From Isoetes taiwanensis (taxonomy: Eukaryota > Streptophyta > Lycopodiopsida > Isoetales > Isoetaceae), in the NCBI GenBank assembly GCA_021234155.1, contig JAJEKV010000095.1, positions 124,001 to 188,000 of the forward strand: a stretch of DNA of 64,000 bases, given 5' to 3'. The translations under genes were made by a program, and so were the position numbers. This document shows, piece by piece, positions 22,025 to 34,141 of this stretch (position 1 is the first letter of the stretch; every line of letters begins with the position of its first letter). The notes below the pieces were generated by a model. The model was not told where the DNA came from, searched no databases, and worked only from the letters and a program-made list of their open reading frames with translations.

Positions 22025-23580
22025 TTCCCAATTCCCCCAAGGTTCCCCAAATTTTTTCCCTTTCCCCTTTGCCTTTTTCTACTTTCCATTTCCCCCCTCT
22101 TTCCTTCCTTTCTTTTCTATTTTCTCATTTACCTTTTTCCACTATCCCATTTCTTAGTTTGCCCTTTTTCACGTTTTTGCCCCTTTCATGTTTTCCCTTT
22201 CCTTTTCTCCCATTTCATTTTGCCCTTTACTTTTTCTTTTTTCCCTTTTCCCTTTTCTTTTTTTTGTTATTACATTCGTTGTGTTTTCTTTTTCCCTTTC
22301 TCTCTCCCTCCCCTCTTTTTTTCTGTTTTCCCTTTTCTCGTTTGCCAATTCTCCTTTTCTTTTTCCCTTCTCAATTTTTTCATTTTCTCGCTCTCCATTT
22401 TTCCCGTTTTTCTTTTTTTATTTCCCCTCCTTCTTTTCACCTTCCCTTTTTCCTTTTCCTCCTTCCCTTTCCCTTCCCTTTGCTTCCCTTTTCCTTTCTC
22501 AATGGCCCTTTTCCTCCTCTCCCAATCCTTTCTCTCTTCCCTTTTTTCCCTTCCATTTCCCCCTCCCTTGGCCCTTTCTTTTTCTCTTTCCCTTTCTCTT
22601 TTCCTAAGCCCTTTTTCCCAACCCCTTTCTCCACTTTTTTTTTTCCCTTCTCTTTTTCTCCTTCCCTTTTCCCCTTCCCTTTTCCTTCGGCCCTTTTGTC
22701 TTCCTTTTTCCTTTGGCCCTTTTGTCTTCCCTTTTCCTTCGGCTATTTTGCCTTCCCTTTTCTCCACTTTTTCTCATTTCTCCTTTTTTCCTTCCCTTTT
22801 CCTTCGGCCCTTTTGTCTTCCCTTTATCATTTTCTCCTCCCCTTTCCCTTTCTACTCTATTTTTTTTTTTCTCATTTTTCCTTTTCGTCTTTCTCCTTTT
22901 CTTTTTCCCTTCTCAATTTTTCATTTTCTCCCTCCCCATTTTTCCCGTTCTTCTTTTTTTATTTTCCCCCCTTTTTTTCACCTTCCTTTTTCCTTTTCCT
23001 TCTTCCCTTTCCCTTCCTTTGCTTCCCTTTTCCTTTTTCCTTTTCCCAATGGCCCTTTCATCCTCTCCCAATCTTTTCTCTCTTCCCTTTTTTTCCTTCC
23101 ATTTCCCCTCCTTGCCCTTTCCTTTTCTCTTTCCCTTTCTCTTTTCCTAATCCCTTTTTCCCAACCCCTTTCTCCATTTTTCTTTTCTCTTCTCTTTTTT
23201 TTCTTCCCTTTTCCTTCGGCCCTTTTGTCTTCCCTTTTCCTTCGGCTATTTTGCCTTCACTTTTTTCTTCCCTTTTCTCACTTTTTTTCTCATTTCTCTT
23301 TTTCCTTCCCTTTTCCTTCGACCCTTTTGTCTTCCCTTTTCCTTGACCCTTTTGCCTTCCCTTTATAATTTTCTCCTCCCCTTTCCCTTTCTACTCTATT
23401 TTTTTGTTCTTTTCTCCTTTTCCCCTTTCCTTTTTCTATTCTCGTCTTTTTCCTTTTTTTATTTTTATTTTCCTATTTCCCCTTTTTTCTTTCTCCCTTT
23501 CCTTTTGTCCTTTTCCCCTCCCTTTTCCTTTTTTCTCCATTTTCCCTTTCTTTTCACTTTTCCCTTTCCCATTTCACCCC
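22025..23580. repeat. 1.55-kb polypyrimidine tract with a ~540-bp higher-order repeat
   Basis: The plus strand is almost only C and T over about 1,550 bases, built of CCCTTTTCC-like units with a recurring CCTTCGGCCCTTTTGTCTTC word. Larger blocks repeat with a period near 540 bp: TTTTTCATTTTCTC recurs near 22375 and 22915, and TTTCTCCTCCCCTTTCCC near 22830 and 23370. Very long open frames here, 425 residues of Phe, Pro, Ser and Leu, are compositional artefacts. Mirror-symmetric homopurine/homopyrimidine DNA can form triplexes and often stalls polymerases. Confidence 0.9.
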
Positions 23581-24787
23581 TTGACTGTCGGATTGAGTTA
23601 ATCTTATTTGAAGTCGCGCACATGTCATCTTCACCGTTGGTCGATCAAATCCTCAACCGTTCGATTTAGGTCTCCATGGAAGACACACGCTATATTTTTA
23701 TTATATAAGATAAAGCCCAAAATCAAGCCGTGGATCCTCGAGTGGGAACAAAACTTTGTTGAATCAGATGCATTTGACACGAGCAAAAATCTGCAGATGC
23801 AACTTATCCTCCAAAAGGCTGATATCTGCTGGAAACAACATTTGCGGTTGTGCTCCATGTAAACGAGAGGCAATGACATTGAGCTTCACAATAGGTCTGC
23901 CTTCATAACAATATGTTGAGCAAATGCAGCCGATTTGCCTCAGTCTTTTAGTTGGGCTTCAAGGTCTGCCATTGTGCTAAACTGCAGCTCATCTCTGTAA
24001 TCCAGATGCCGGAATGATCGCCCACCGTCCCCTGCTTGGGAGACTTCTAGTTTCGCCCTCCCCGTCGGTGAACACGACACTGCGGCCGGTGAATAATGAC
24101 GTAAAGCGACCAAAGAAGAAAAAAAAAAACTGTTCTTGATTCACCAACAAAGCAATCAACCCAAATCAACGTCCACTGCAAAGGTGCGAATGATTCATGT
24201 CGTGACAAAGAAGACCTGCTGCAGGCCGTCGTGTTCACCGGGAAAGGGGGGGAAGCGCAAACTAGAAACTAGCCCCCTGCTTTGTTCAAAAATCACTGCT
24301 CTTAGTCCAAGAACTACTATTCCCCATGTCGCCCCATCTCTTATTCGTGGATCGCCTCCTGTATTTCTGTGCTTGGTAAACAGCGTATAAATCAAATGAA
24401 AGAACTTTGACAATACAGGCTGCAGAAAGAAAAAGGAGCCAGATGAAAATTTCGCCACAGCTAAAACATGCGAAGCTGAAGAATGTTAAGATGAGGAAGA
24501 GATTAAAAGAATAGAAAAGAATGAAATGGGCGACCAGAATTGAAGATGTAAGAAAAAATGAAGAAGAAGGGGCCGTTATGAAGCTGCAGATGGTTTTCTG
24601 TGCAGATCAAGGAGGGGAAACACAACGATGATTAGAATCAGCTTCAGTCTTTGATTCTCAAGCGATCTTAGAGGAGGCGACTATTGCACCTTAAGCCCAG
24701 GGGTTTTTTGGTTTGCACCACTCCTACGGGAATCTCCAGTGGCATAGCGCCATAGCACCATAGAGGGGAAGCAATGGCGGAATAGAT

Positions 24788-24873
24788 GCGCCATAGCTGG
24801 AGAGATGCGCCATAGCTGGAGAGAGAAAGATGGTGCCATAGCTAGAGAGGGAATGTGCCATAGCTGGAGAGTG
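24788..24873. repeat. Short irregular tandem repeat
   Basis: Four units of roughly 20-28 bp share GCCATAGCTGGAGAG with minor changes. Related GCGCCATAGC pieces lie just upstream near 24746-24755. Confidence 0.75.
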
Positions 24874-27279
24874 GAGAGGGAAAGCATGGCGGGATCGTAA
24901 CCTCTCTGGTCAATCTGAGCCCTTAATTTTAGGCCAATAAGAACAGAGGACGAAGATCAAGATCTTCACCGCTCATCTCTGCTGCAGTCAATCTGAAGCA
25001 TTAAAAAACAAAACCAATAAAATCGCAGGATGGAGATCAACATCATGGCCGTTCATCTAGGCCCGACTTTATCACACACGCATAAAACCTAATGTGTAGA
25101 TAACATTACATAGAATTTTAGCCAAACACATGCAAACTAGTTTTTTTGGTCGAATTTTTAGCCAGACACATATGCAAAGTAGTTTTTGGTCTTTCAATAT
25201 AGTGTGCTAATTTCGTTTTGGGTTTGGGGAGCGTATTCTGGCAATGGTGGGGACTATGATTTCGGTATCGTATTGTATAAAAAATGGTATAATTTGCCAT
25301 GTGAGAGGAGCTTGAGTGTTTCATGCTATTTTGGGTGGTTTGGAACTGCCTTTTTGCATGGATCGTTTGTGCAAAGGCTGAATTCCAGAAAGCCGAATTT
25401 GGAAGGCACGAGCCATTTGCTTTCCTGCCCTGTGGTGTGTGCACAGACGGCGGCGGCTGGGAGAGGCAGGCCAACGCATCGGTATGTTGGAGACGAACCA
25501 GTCTGATTTCTCCCGAGCGCTGTCGGTTTTGGAGTCGCGATGCCGGTTTTGGGGTCATACACTGCATAGGTTTATCGAACCTTCATTTTCTTATGCCTGC
25601 CGCTGATTATGATCCCAGAAGAGGGTGTGTGCCAGATTTATGCCGGATAAGATGATTCTGGAACCATCCAGAACTGGTGGTTAGTGCTACATGCGAATTT
25701 GCTTACAGATGGTGGCCGGATTTGTGCCCATCGTACCCTTATGAAGCCTGGTTTGTGTTTAGCAGAGATTTAGGAAAGGCAATCGGGTAGCATCTGCATA
25801 CTTTGCTAGCATATCTGCAATCGTCTTTCTTACAGGAGAGGCATACTTTAGTATCTTCAAACCGTGCCTGGGCATGATTCGCGGGCCTTGAGATATTGGA
25901 GGAACTAGCATTTCGTGGATAAGCTCGTTCTTCCATATATGAAGAAATTTTTATTGGTTGTTTTTTAACTTGGAGAACACAGAAAGGAAGATTTCCGGTT
26001 TTGGCGCTCTATCTCCAGGATTGCGCCAAATCTCCAGGCAAAATGGGAGCAGCCACAGGCCTTATTATCCTTGTGGCATTGTTAGATGTTTGTGAATAGA
26101 CCTGTGTGTCTCAGTTGCTATGCATGTTGTTTTGGCTACCAAGGTTTATGTAATTTCTTTCATTTAATGATATTGCGGTTTTGGACCATTGAGGTCAAGG
26201 TGCACCATTGGAAAAGTTTGTCTCGGTTTAGTTGTAAATGATGTGGGCCATCGATCTGGTACAATGCCAGGAATATTCCTCACATCGGTGGCTTGCAATA
26301 GAAGATGAACCAAACGCTATAATACATGGAAAAAACGATATAATGTTATAGTGTGCTAATTTCGTTTAATGTTTGCTTTAAGGATTTCATTGTGTTTAAA
26401 AATACCAAGTTTTCTATTTATTCTCTTCCTTTCTTCCACACTCTTGGATGTATGAACCCCGTGACAGTTGCCATCATCGGCTTCGTGGGTTTCTTTAAGA
26501 ACAGAGCCTACAATCATCCTGCAGGCTAGTCATAACAGGCACAAAGTATTGAGTTGCTTGAAGGTATATATAATCCCATTCCAACTATAATTTTGGAATC
26601 ATGCTCCGTTTACTAATTCCTATAAATAAAAAGAGAACAACTATGCCAACATCTTAGCCACCTCGATTGCTTATTGTCGTTTGGGCAATCTCACACTACC
26701 ACTATTCACAAGCAATTTCAACCATTTTGAACACTCCAAGATGGATGAGACCTGCGTGATTTAAATTAACATACAACTATTTATGTCTGCCAACGTCAGG
26801 CACCCGTTTATTTATTCTTTAGTATAATGTTCATTGATTTAGGCACTTTTAATCTATTCCTCAAGTTCCATCATCACGTTTTGCATCCTTTTGGCTATGC
26901 TCGGTTAAATGATCTCATTTTCGATGTTACGGGTTGGTCCTTTTGCCACAAGTGGCCAGAATTTGGCATGACATGTCGTTACCCTTCTGGCACCAACAAA
27001 TAGCATGGGAAAGATGATGTGGCCCTGGAATGATGTGGCCAATAGGACGAGAATACAAGGATTGCAATCTCAGCTGTCTATCTTGGCCAAAATCTATGCC
27101 ATCCATCCCATTACCTCAACCAGTAGGATTATGCTGCGGTGATCGCAATCTCGACCGAGATCTAGGCCATCCATCTCGGCACTACATATATTAATCTTTA
27201 GCTTTATTTTTCCACATATGATAACATGTTCCATTATTTTTTGCGGGCGTATCGTTCCCTATGGCTCCTGCTACATTCT

Positions 27280-27357
27280 GGCCATATGGCCATGGCCAAA
27301 ATGGCTTGGAAGCACTATACGCACACCCCTTGCCATTTTGGCCATGGCCATATGGCC
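27280..27357. repeat. Perfect 26-bp inverted repeat (hairpin)
   Basis: Positions 27280-27305 are the exact reverse complement of 27332-27357, separated by a 26-base loop. Each arm itself contains palindromic CCATATGG and GGCCATGGCC words. The transcript of either strand would form a stable stem. Confidence 0.9.
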
Positions 27358-27840
27358 CTCACATTTTCCATATTAAACTAAAGCACTAGGATTGCAAACT
27401 AAGCAAGTAGCCCAGCATTTTTGCTCTTTCTTGTTACACGGACGATTATGCAAAATCTAAAAGAGGCCATCTAGAAATTAGTCGTAACTTGATCATGTTG
27501 GCATGTCCCGAAACTATTGGATCTTGGGTAATATCGACATGTTTTCCTTCTAGCTGCCACATTGGCATTTATAGCGTTTTCAACTTTTCCAAGGCAAAAA
27601 TGGAACCAATGTGATAAATAATTATGGGTAACAATAAGAGTTGTACCAATGGGATGGAAAAATATGGGGAATGACGTGGCAAAAGTGGCATGATGATGTG
27701 GCAGGGTATTTTTTGCAATCTCCATGGAATGAGTGGGGAAATTTGAAATTGTAGAAGTTGACATGCACATGATGATGTGGCACACAATGGTGACATGTCA
27801 TGCCAAGTAGGCAAGACCAAATCTTGACCAGGCCAAAATA

Positions 27841-27912
27841 AACAAGGTGCTACGCACGGAGGGTTGCCCTCCATGGCCGGAGGGTGAAGGGGCTTAATTC
27901 ATTGTTCAAAGT
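27841..27912 (+). repeat. Dispersed repeat, copy 1
   Basis: The sequence starting AACAAGGTGCTACGCACGGA recurs in inverted orientation at 48457-48520. About 70 bases align, including GAGGGTTGCCCTCCATG and a weaker tail around GGCTTAA. The family is unknown. Confidence 0.7.
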
Positions 27913-28245
27913 CATGTTTTGACAATCAATTCAAAGCCATAACCTAAACATTTGGAACTAAATCTATTTATATTTGCTTAATATTCGATCACACAAAAAC
28001 CTCGTGTATTTTTTTTGGTTCCTACATGGCCATGGTTGTTAAATAAGACGCTCGTGAAGGGAGAGGAAGATTGTGTAGGTGATAAGAAAAAAATGGGGCA
28101 TTAAAGACAACAAAATATATGCAAGTGTCAACCAGATGCATTGTTCCATATAACTAGGATGAAATTTTTGCATGATATTGACCCCAATATAGCAAAGGTC
28201 ATGCTAGTTGTATCACTCTTCCATTGTTAAATTTTATTTTCTGTA

Positions 28246-29001
28246 CATGGGACTAAAGATGGCCACATGAGAATGCTTGTTTACGATTTTATGCCTAATG
28301 GAAGTCTTGAAGATCATCTCCATGGACCTACTAAGTCTTTACTAAAGTGGTCAGAGCGCAGGAAGATAGCATTAGGCATGGCAATGGGAATAGATTGTTT
28401 TCATACTGAGATTCAGCCTGCCATAATCCACAGGGACATTAAACCTAGCAACATACTTTTGGATAGTGAGTTCAATGCACGAGTAGCAGATTTTGGTTTG
28501 GCAAAGGTGACTCCAGAAGGAATGACTCATATGACAACAAGAGTAGCAGGCACCCTTGTGTACATAGCTGTTGAATATGCTTTGTATGGCCAGCTGACTG
28601 AAAAGATAGATGTTTACAGCTTTGGCATAGTTTTATTGGAACTTATGAGCAGAAGAAAAGCTTTTGATCTATCATCTGAAAACTCTAGGCATTTTCATAT
28701 TGTAGACTGGGCTTGGAACCTAGCTAAGGAGGGAAATGTCAAAGAAATTGTTGATGAGTCTATTCGAGAAAGTGGTCCTCGCAGTGTCATGGAAAGGTTT
28801 GTATTGGTTGGTATTTTATGTGCTCATGTGGTTGTTGGGTACATACCAAGCATGGGCCAGGTTCTTAGGACGTTAGAAGGTGATGATGAAATCCCGAGAT
28901 TTCATCGGTCCACTTCATATATCTGTGATGGAAGCTTTGAAGGGGAGAATTACAACCAATCTGTCATTCCATTGCAGTCACGTTATTCTGTAAAACTGTA
29001 A
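28246..29001 (+). pseudogene. Receptor-like kinase C-terminal half (At1g11050-like), degenerate
   Basis: A 244-residue frame starts at 28267, and in-frame homology (DGH) begins slightly upstream. It covers the C-lobe of a plant receptor-like serine/threonine kinase. HRDIKPSN is at residues 55-62, DFG at 75-77, then YALYGQLTEKIDVYSFGIVLLE and a tail SVMERFVLVGILCAHVVV. The order and wording match the At1g11050-type family. The ATP-binding N-lobe, membrane segment and ectodomain are missing; no Gly-loop or VAIK is visible upstream. The invariant APE motif is changed to AVE (101-103) and the preceding GY to VY. It is most likely a truncated duplicate without kinase activity. A missed upstream exon cannot be excluded. 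Confidence 0.75.
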
Positions 29002-29419
29002 AACTGGCAACTTCTCAAGTGAATGCATTTGGAGATGCTAACAATGAAAGTTAAGGCTTTTGCCAAGGAGTTAAGTACTCATTCTTTACATTGAATTGAC
29101 ACATTCCATAACATGTTCTATTATTCATAATATTCCTTAAGCTGATCTATGCAAGAGAATATTTTCTATCAATTTGCAGTAGAAATTCTTTGAACTAGTG
29201 GAAAGGCTGCTTGAAATCTTGAAATATCATAGTGCATGCCTATAATAAGATCCAATCAATGCCCTAATACTCTGCGTTTCTGGTCTTCAAGCAGCTCTTC
29301 AAAGTTCAAACTTGCGTTAAACATAAAAGCTTTATAGAAGGAAATTAGGTCGGAAATTAGTCTTGACAGCAAGGGAAAAAAAGGCAAGGTCAGATTATCC
29401 AATCAATCATTTATGCCCA

Positions 29420-30115
29420 ATAACCTTTGATATGTTGAAGCGTGAAGCTCTTGCATCCTCTGGCAAAAAATGGTTGCCCTTTCTGACTCCCAATTGAAGG
29501 TAGGCTCGTAAGCATGTAAAGGAGAAGGACCCAAATGCTGGAAAAAAAGTTCATCCACATGTAACTTATAATGCATCATAAAGCACAGATATAACAATGT
29601 AACAATTTATCATAATGAAGCCCAGCTATAATACATGCTTTAGGAAGCCACCTGCAATGTGAACCTGCAAAGTCTTTCTTATTTGATTGTCTTCCAGATG
29701 TTCTGGGTTCTTCATCATCCGGACAATCGTCATTTCTAGCTGATGCAAATTAGTTAGATGTATTTCTGATAGTGTCCAAAAATAATATGTGTAAGAAGAG
29801 CCAAGCACTTAGTGAGAAGAAAGAGAAAGATGCCCCAAGGCATCAGACAAAAATTATTTCTGATTGAAGTACACTTCCATGCTAGAGCAACTTGCATAAC
29901 CACTCAGAACAGGAAGCATGTTCAGCTCGATAAACTTACATTTTTCATTACTTTCTGTAGCATTGCCAATGCATCCTTTCCGTAGAGATGAAATATGGTT
30001 GAACAGCCACTGCAGATTAGATCCAGCAAACAGACATGAGCTATTTCGGAAAAATAGAACCTCAAATCTCATAAATAATTACCTGAATGACGTCTTGTGA
30101 AATGTTATTTGGCAT
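29420..30115 (-). pseudogene. Possible spliced gene fragment of unknown family
   Basis: Four exon-like blocks with good GT-AG borders lie on the minus strand. They are 30115-30083 (starts MPNNISQDVIQ, donor CAG|GTAATT), 30009-29940 (WLFNHISSLRKGC, acceptor CTGCAG, donor T|GTAAGT), 29741-29664 (acceptor CATCAG, donor GCAG|GTTCAC) and about 29540-29415 (acceptor TTTTTTTCCAG). Phases are compatible, but two frames stay open through the last two blocks, so the peptide is ambiguous. No family is recognised. It may be a real small gene, a captured fragment or chance. Confidence 0.3.
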
Positions 30116-30412
30116 TTAGTACTGCCTCTGCAATAATTTGCCCCAACATCTGATCTTGATGCAGACTTCAGATGTGTTTAGTAGTCAGAAATTAGGACGG
30201 CAACAGGGTGTTGGGACTCTTTCCCATATGCAACCTGGAGGCCGCTTTGCTAATCCCATTCATTTAGTTCGTAACACATGAATTATCTCCATTGCTGGTG
30301 TCTAAATGTCAGTAATTCATCATATATGTCATTTTTTTTCTGGTCATTTCCATTCCTTGGGATAATCTCAGGAAAGTTATCAACATCTACATCAATGTCT
30401 TTCCAGTCCCTC

Positions 30413-32600
30413 ATCTTTCATTAGCTGCATCCCCCCACAAGCCAGATGCAGCATATGTGTTTGATAGGAGTACATATCCTACAGTGTTCTCTTTTTTTTT
30501 TTTGAAGAACTGTGTCATCAATATATTAAAAGAATGGTAATGTTACAAAGCAAGTGAGGAGGAAGGAGAACTGCCCTAAAGAGACAGCGATACCTCGATC
30601 GACACTCCACAACAAACTCACAAACAAACTGCAACTCTACTGCTATACAAACCGACCATCACCATCTACAACACCCAAGAAGTCCCGCCAAATGGCAAAC
30701 TTCCGCTCTACTAATCCCAGGAACACCAGAAAGCTTTGAAATAGCTTGTACCTAAGTCGAGGAATCAGAGAGGTACGCAAAATGAATCCCCTAAAAAGAT
30801 CCACAACCGCCCGCCTAAATCAACCACACCAACCAAGCCACGACGGATGCAAGGTTTGCTGCCGCAAGAGCGGCCAAGCACCAGGATACACGGAAGCAAA
30901 GAAGCTGGCGGCTAGTCAATCTCACGAAATAGAGCCCCGACCCAATCGGGCGGCCTACAAGTGAGGGCATAAAACCAGACAATGCTCTACAGTCTCACGA
31001 TGAAGGCCACAACAAGGGCAAAGAGGGCTCACACCCAGCCTAAACTGACTCACAAGGACATTCACCCTGATACAAATGGATTGCACCACCACGCCACGAA
31101 GCACCCTAACAGCCGATTGGGGAAGTGAGCTCCATGTCCGCCATCGAGAATCCGGAAGCTGCGAGAGACCACTTGCACGAAGGGGCGAGTGTCATGAATA
31201 GCCAACACCCAGAACAAGACCGCACAAAACAAGAAGACACAACATCCGGATGAACCTTCCAAACACGCACCACCACATCATCCCGAGGGACTATAGGTAT
31301 GTGTAGCGGAATACTTCGCCACTTGTTCCCGTGATAGCGGTTCTTGCCCGCCTCTTCAGGAAAGCGAGCTCGAAAAGAACTCCCAACGAAGCTAGCTGAC
31401 CACCCCAATACCAATCCTCCAAAGGTGCACCAGTTGCTTCGCCTCCCAGCGGCGTCCGAAAGCATGCAAGTGGCGACCAAGGGCAAGCGCTTGGGGGGTA
31501 GAGGAACCCACAAGAAAGGAGAAGAGTGGTGATAAACCGAGGCATAATCTAGCCGGAAGAGCACACGCACATGATCCCAAGCCCACAACACCCCGTGAGA
31601 AAGGGGATGCATGTGGGAAAGGCCGGAGACCATACAAAGTGCCCAGGGCAACTCCACATGCACAGACGGCTTCCCAAACGCCACACAATGGCGAAGAGAC
31701 TGCAACAACAGTGCCGCACTAGGAGAAGATGCTCCATCCTGCAGAATGCTCCAAACAAACTTGTTTGTTTAACTGCAAAACATGTTCTGCGGCTCTTTTT
31801 CCCACATCTACATTTTGGTGTATTCTGCAGCAAAAGAGGAAAATAGACCAAGATGCAGCTGTTGGATCCATCACCATGTTGTGAATCAAGTCATCAGCCT
31901 CTTCCAAATGACCTGCCCAGGTGAGAAGGTTAATAACACAGTTGTAGTGCTCAACTATGCCGCACCCCTCAGCAATCCAACAAACATAGCAACACATAGA
32001 CAAAATGCTAACATGTGTAATTTTCTCCGGCAAAATATTGGCAAGCTGCATCTTCTGATAGAGCCAAATGGCCTTGTTTGGATGGCCATTTTGAGCATAG
32101 GCTGCAACAATGGCATTCCACAAAACTATATCTGTGTTACATGCTTTCTCAAATGTTTTCTTTGCATCCTCCATGCTTCCACACTTTCCATACATATTAA
32201 CGAGGGCAATTGCAACTCTAACATCTGTTTCTAATCCAGAATTCATGATGAAGGCATGCATCTGTTTGCCCTCAAACAAGTCACCCTTACTAGTATATGC
32301 CCCAAGGATACATATAAAAGTAGCTTCATTTGCATACTCAGAAAACATTGCATTGCATTCCTCTTGTAACCAAGTTCAGCATATCCTAAAATCATGGCAT
32401 TCCAAGACAACACATTCCTTTCAGACATGTTTGTGAACACAAATTCTGCCTCCTTAATATGTCCACATTTTGCATACATGTTCTCTATAGCAGTTGCTAG
32501 TATGATATCTGGCAAAAACTTACCTCTTAGGATGCAGGCATGTAACAACTTCCGTTCACCTAAAGCTTTAACTCCTCGGCAAAGAAGAATGGCAACAAAG
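30413..32600 (-). pseudogene. PLS/E-type pentatricopeptide repeat gene, split by an L1
   Basis: Minus-strand remnants read as PPR motifs: SWNAMILGYAELGYKRNAM, then GKQMHAFIMNSGLETDV, LVNMYGKCGSMEDAKKTF and LWNAIVAAYAQNGHPNKA. An E-like C-terminal region follows (VEHYNCVINLLTWAGHLEEA, AAEHVLQLN). The frame shifts once between the 32548-32243 and 32348-31719 segments. At AAEHVLQLN the gene is cut by an L1 (30492-31762). The expected continuation GYVLLSNTYAASGLW resumes on the far side at 30490-30413. PPR proteins bind organellar RNA for editing, splicing or stability. This copy is dead. Confidence 0.85.
30492..31762 (-). mobile_element. 5'-truncated L1 copy inserted in the PPR gene
   Basis: It is homologous to the 3' 1.3 kb of the L1 at 14471-20182, aligning with 14471-15760. 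Both start with a T-run followed by GAAGAACTGTGTCA and share ACCCACAAGAAAGGAGAAGA and other blocks. Homology ends at CTCCAAACAAACTT (31762), where PPR coding sequence resumes. Truncation at the 5' end is the norm for LINE insertions. No clear target duplication is visible. Confidence 0.9.
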
Positions 32601-33120
32601 AAATACAGTACTTTTGATGTCCACTACAGACCAACTGAGAAAATGCATCTGATAACTTTCTTGCCTGTTTCTACATCTGTGTCAGGCCCTTCAAATATTT
32701 GGCTCTGGAAAGATGAGCGTTGAATACTTCCATAACTTCCGTATTTGCCTTCGTCCTTTAGCCAATCTGTCTTGTAACATTGTACCAATATCCTCAGGTG
32801 AGGCCACTGGTCCAGGTTGCCATTCAACTGTAACATACATTTATTCAAGTGCATTATGAAATTACGTCAGACATAATATAACAAAACTATCTTATACGGT
32901 TAGTTAATTCCTGTTTTGCATTCTAAGACTTGAAGTACCGCTGTCTAAAGCATCAAAGGAACCTTACGCTTGAAGGCTTGGCCATCACGGCCAGACTATT
33001 TGCTTGGAAGTATGCAACACATAACATTACAAATTCTGAACACGAACCTGTGTGACAAACCGAAAGTCTGCTATGGTTCATCGAATCGATTCATCAGAGT
33101 GCTATACTTATTTAGGATTT

Positions 33121-33297
33121 TCCGGTTAGACGGTTTTAGAGCGGCTGCCCAGCAACAGGGGCAACCGAGAGTTTACGGGCTACTGGAAGTTTGGAGCAGT
33201 TTTCGGGATGTTCTTGGCATATGCTGGCATATACCAGGAATATGCCGGAAACCCATATAAACAAGGGATTGCCCCCCTAGGGGCAACCCAAAAATGT
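33121..33297 (+). repeat. Dispersed repeat, copy 1 (inverted partner at 45285)
   Basis: The block carries TTGGCATATGCTGGCATAT, GAATATGCCGG and an end palindrome TTGCCCCCCTAGGGGCAA. It aligns in reverse orientation with 45285-45453. It is probably a non-autonomous transposon family, but its termini are undefined. Confidence 0.65.
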
Positions 33298-33424
33298 GCA
33301 ACTTTGGTTTTCCATGGGGCGATGTGACAAATTTTTGGTGATATGGCAAGATATGGGTGATGTGGACATCATGATGACTAGGTATTTTTGCAACAAATGG
33401 ACAAAATGGATTCCTATTTTCTGT

Positions 33425-34141
33425 CAGTTCCTATTGCTTCATGTCTTCAACTGCAACTTCTCGACCATGTCCCAAGTGCAAACGACCAAAACTCGACCTC
33501 CATAACGTGAACCCTACAATAACCTAGAAACACACAGAGTTTACATTTTGGAGGTCGAAACGTGGTCGTTGGATAACTAGGTGCACCATTTCTAAACATG
33601 CATGGGAAGCCATGGCAACTGAAATAACAGAGTTTGGATCTTCGGTCATTCCGAATGATCCCAATCAATCTTGCTACTATAAAAGCACTCTTGACTTCCA
33701 ATTGCCACAGTGGGAGGAGGATAGATCCAAACCCTATTCCATCAGTTTCTATTGCTTCATGTGTTCAACTACTGCTTCTGAACCATGTCTCAAGTGCAAC
33801 CGACCAAAACTCGACCTCCATAACGTAAACCCTTCAATAACCTAGCAACACACAGTGTATGTTTTAGAGGCCAAAACGTGGTCATTTTCTTGGATAACTA
33901 GGTGCACTATTTCTAAATATGCATGGGAAGCCATGGCAACTGAAATAACTTAGATCTATTGGCCATCCCGAATGATCCCAAACAATCTTGCTACTGCAAA
34001 AGGCACTCTTGACTTCTACTTACCATAGTGGGAGGAGGATAGATCAAAAGCCTTGTCTGTCAGTTTCTATTGCTTCGCATCTTCAAATAATTTCTCGACC
34101 ATGTCCCAAGTGCAAATGACAAAAACTCGGCCTCCATAGTG
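33425..34141. repeat. 318-bp tandem repeat, two full copies plus a partial
   Basis: CTATTGCTTCATGT recurs at 33431, 33749 and 34067, a period of exactly 318. Shared landmarks are CCAAAACTCGACCTCCATAA, GCATGGGAAGCCATGGCAAC and GGAGGAGGATAGATC. The copies differ by point changes and small indels. The left half of a fourth unit may have been lost. Confidence 0.85.

Larger units (their letters stand above)
23581..28190. other. Intergenic, no gene recognised; several small repeats
   Basis: None of the short frames here could be assigned to a gene family. That includes frames at 23608-23879, 24136-24458, 25118-25655 and 27471-27874. Imperfect inverted arms occur at 24045-24087 and 24224-24268, sharing TTCTAGTTT and GGTGAACACGAC. 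Other repeats are listed separately. Confidence 0.55.

Noticed and set aside
22069..23368. Open frames of 425 and 382 residues on the plus strand
   Set aside because: They lie in the polypyrimidine tract and encode only Phe, Pro, Ser and Leu runs. A stop codon needs A or G, so long frames are expected by composition.
25118..25655. Overlapping 149-, 106- and 110-residue frames
   Set aside because: Frames are open on both strands with no recognisable motif, splice context or neighbouring gene. They are indistinguishable from chance.
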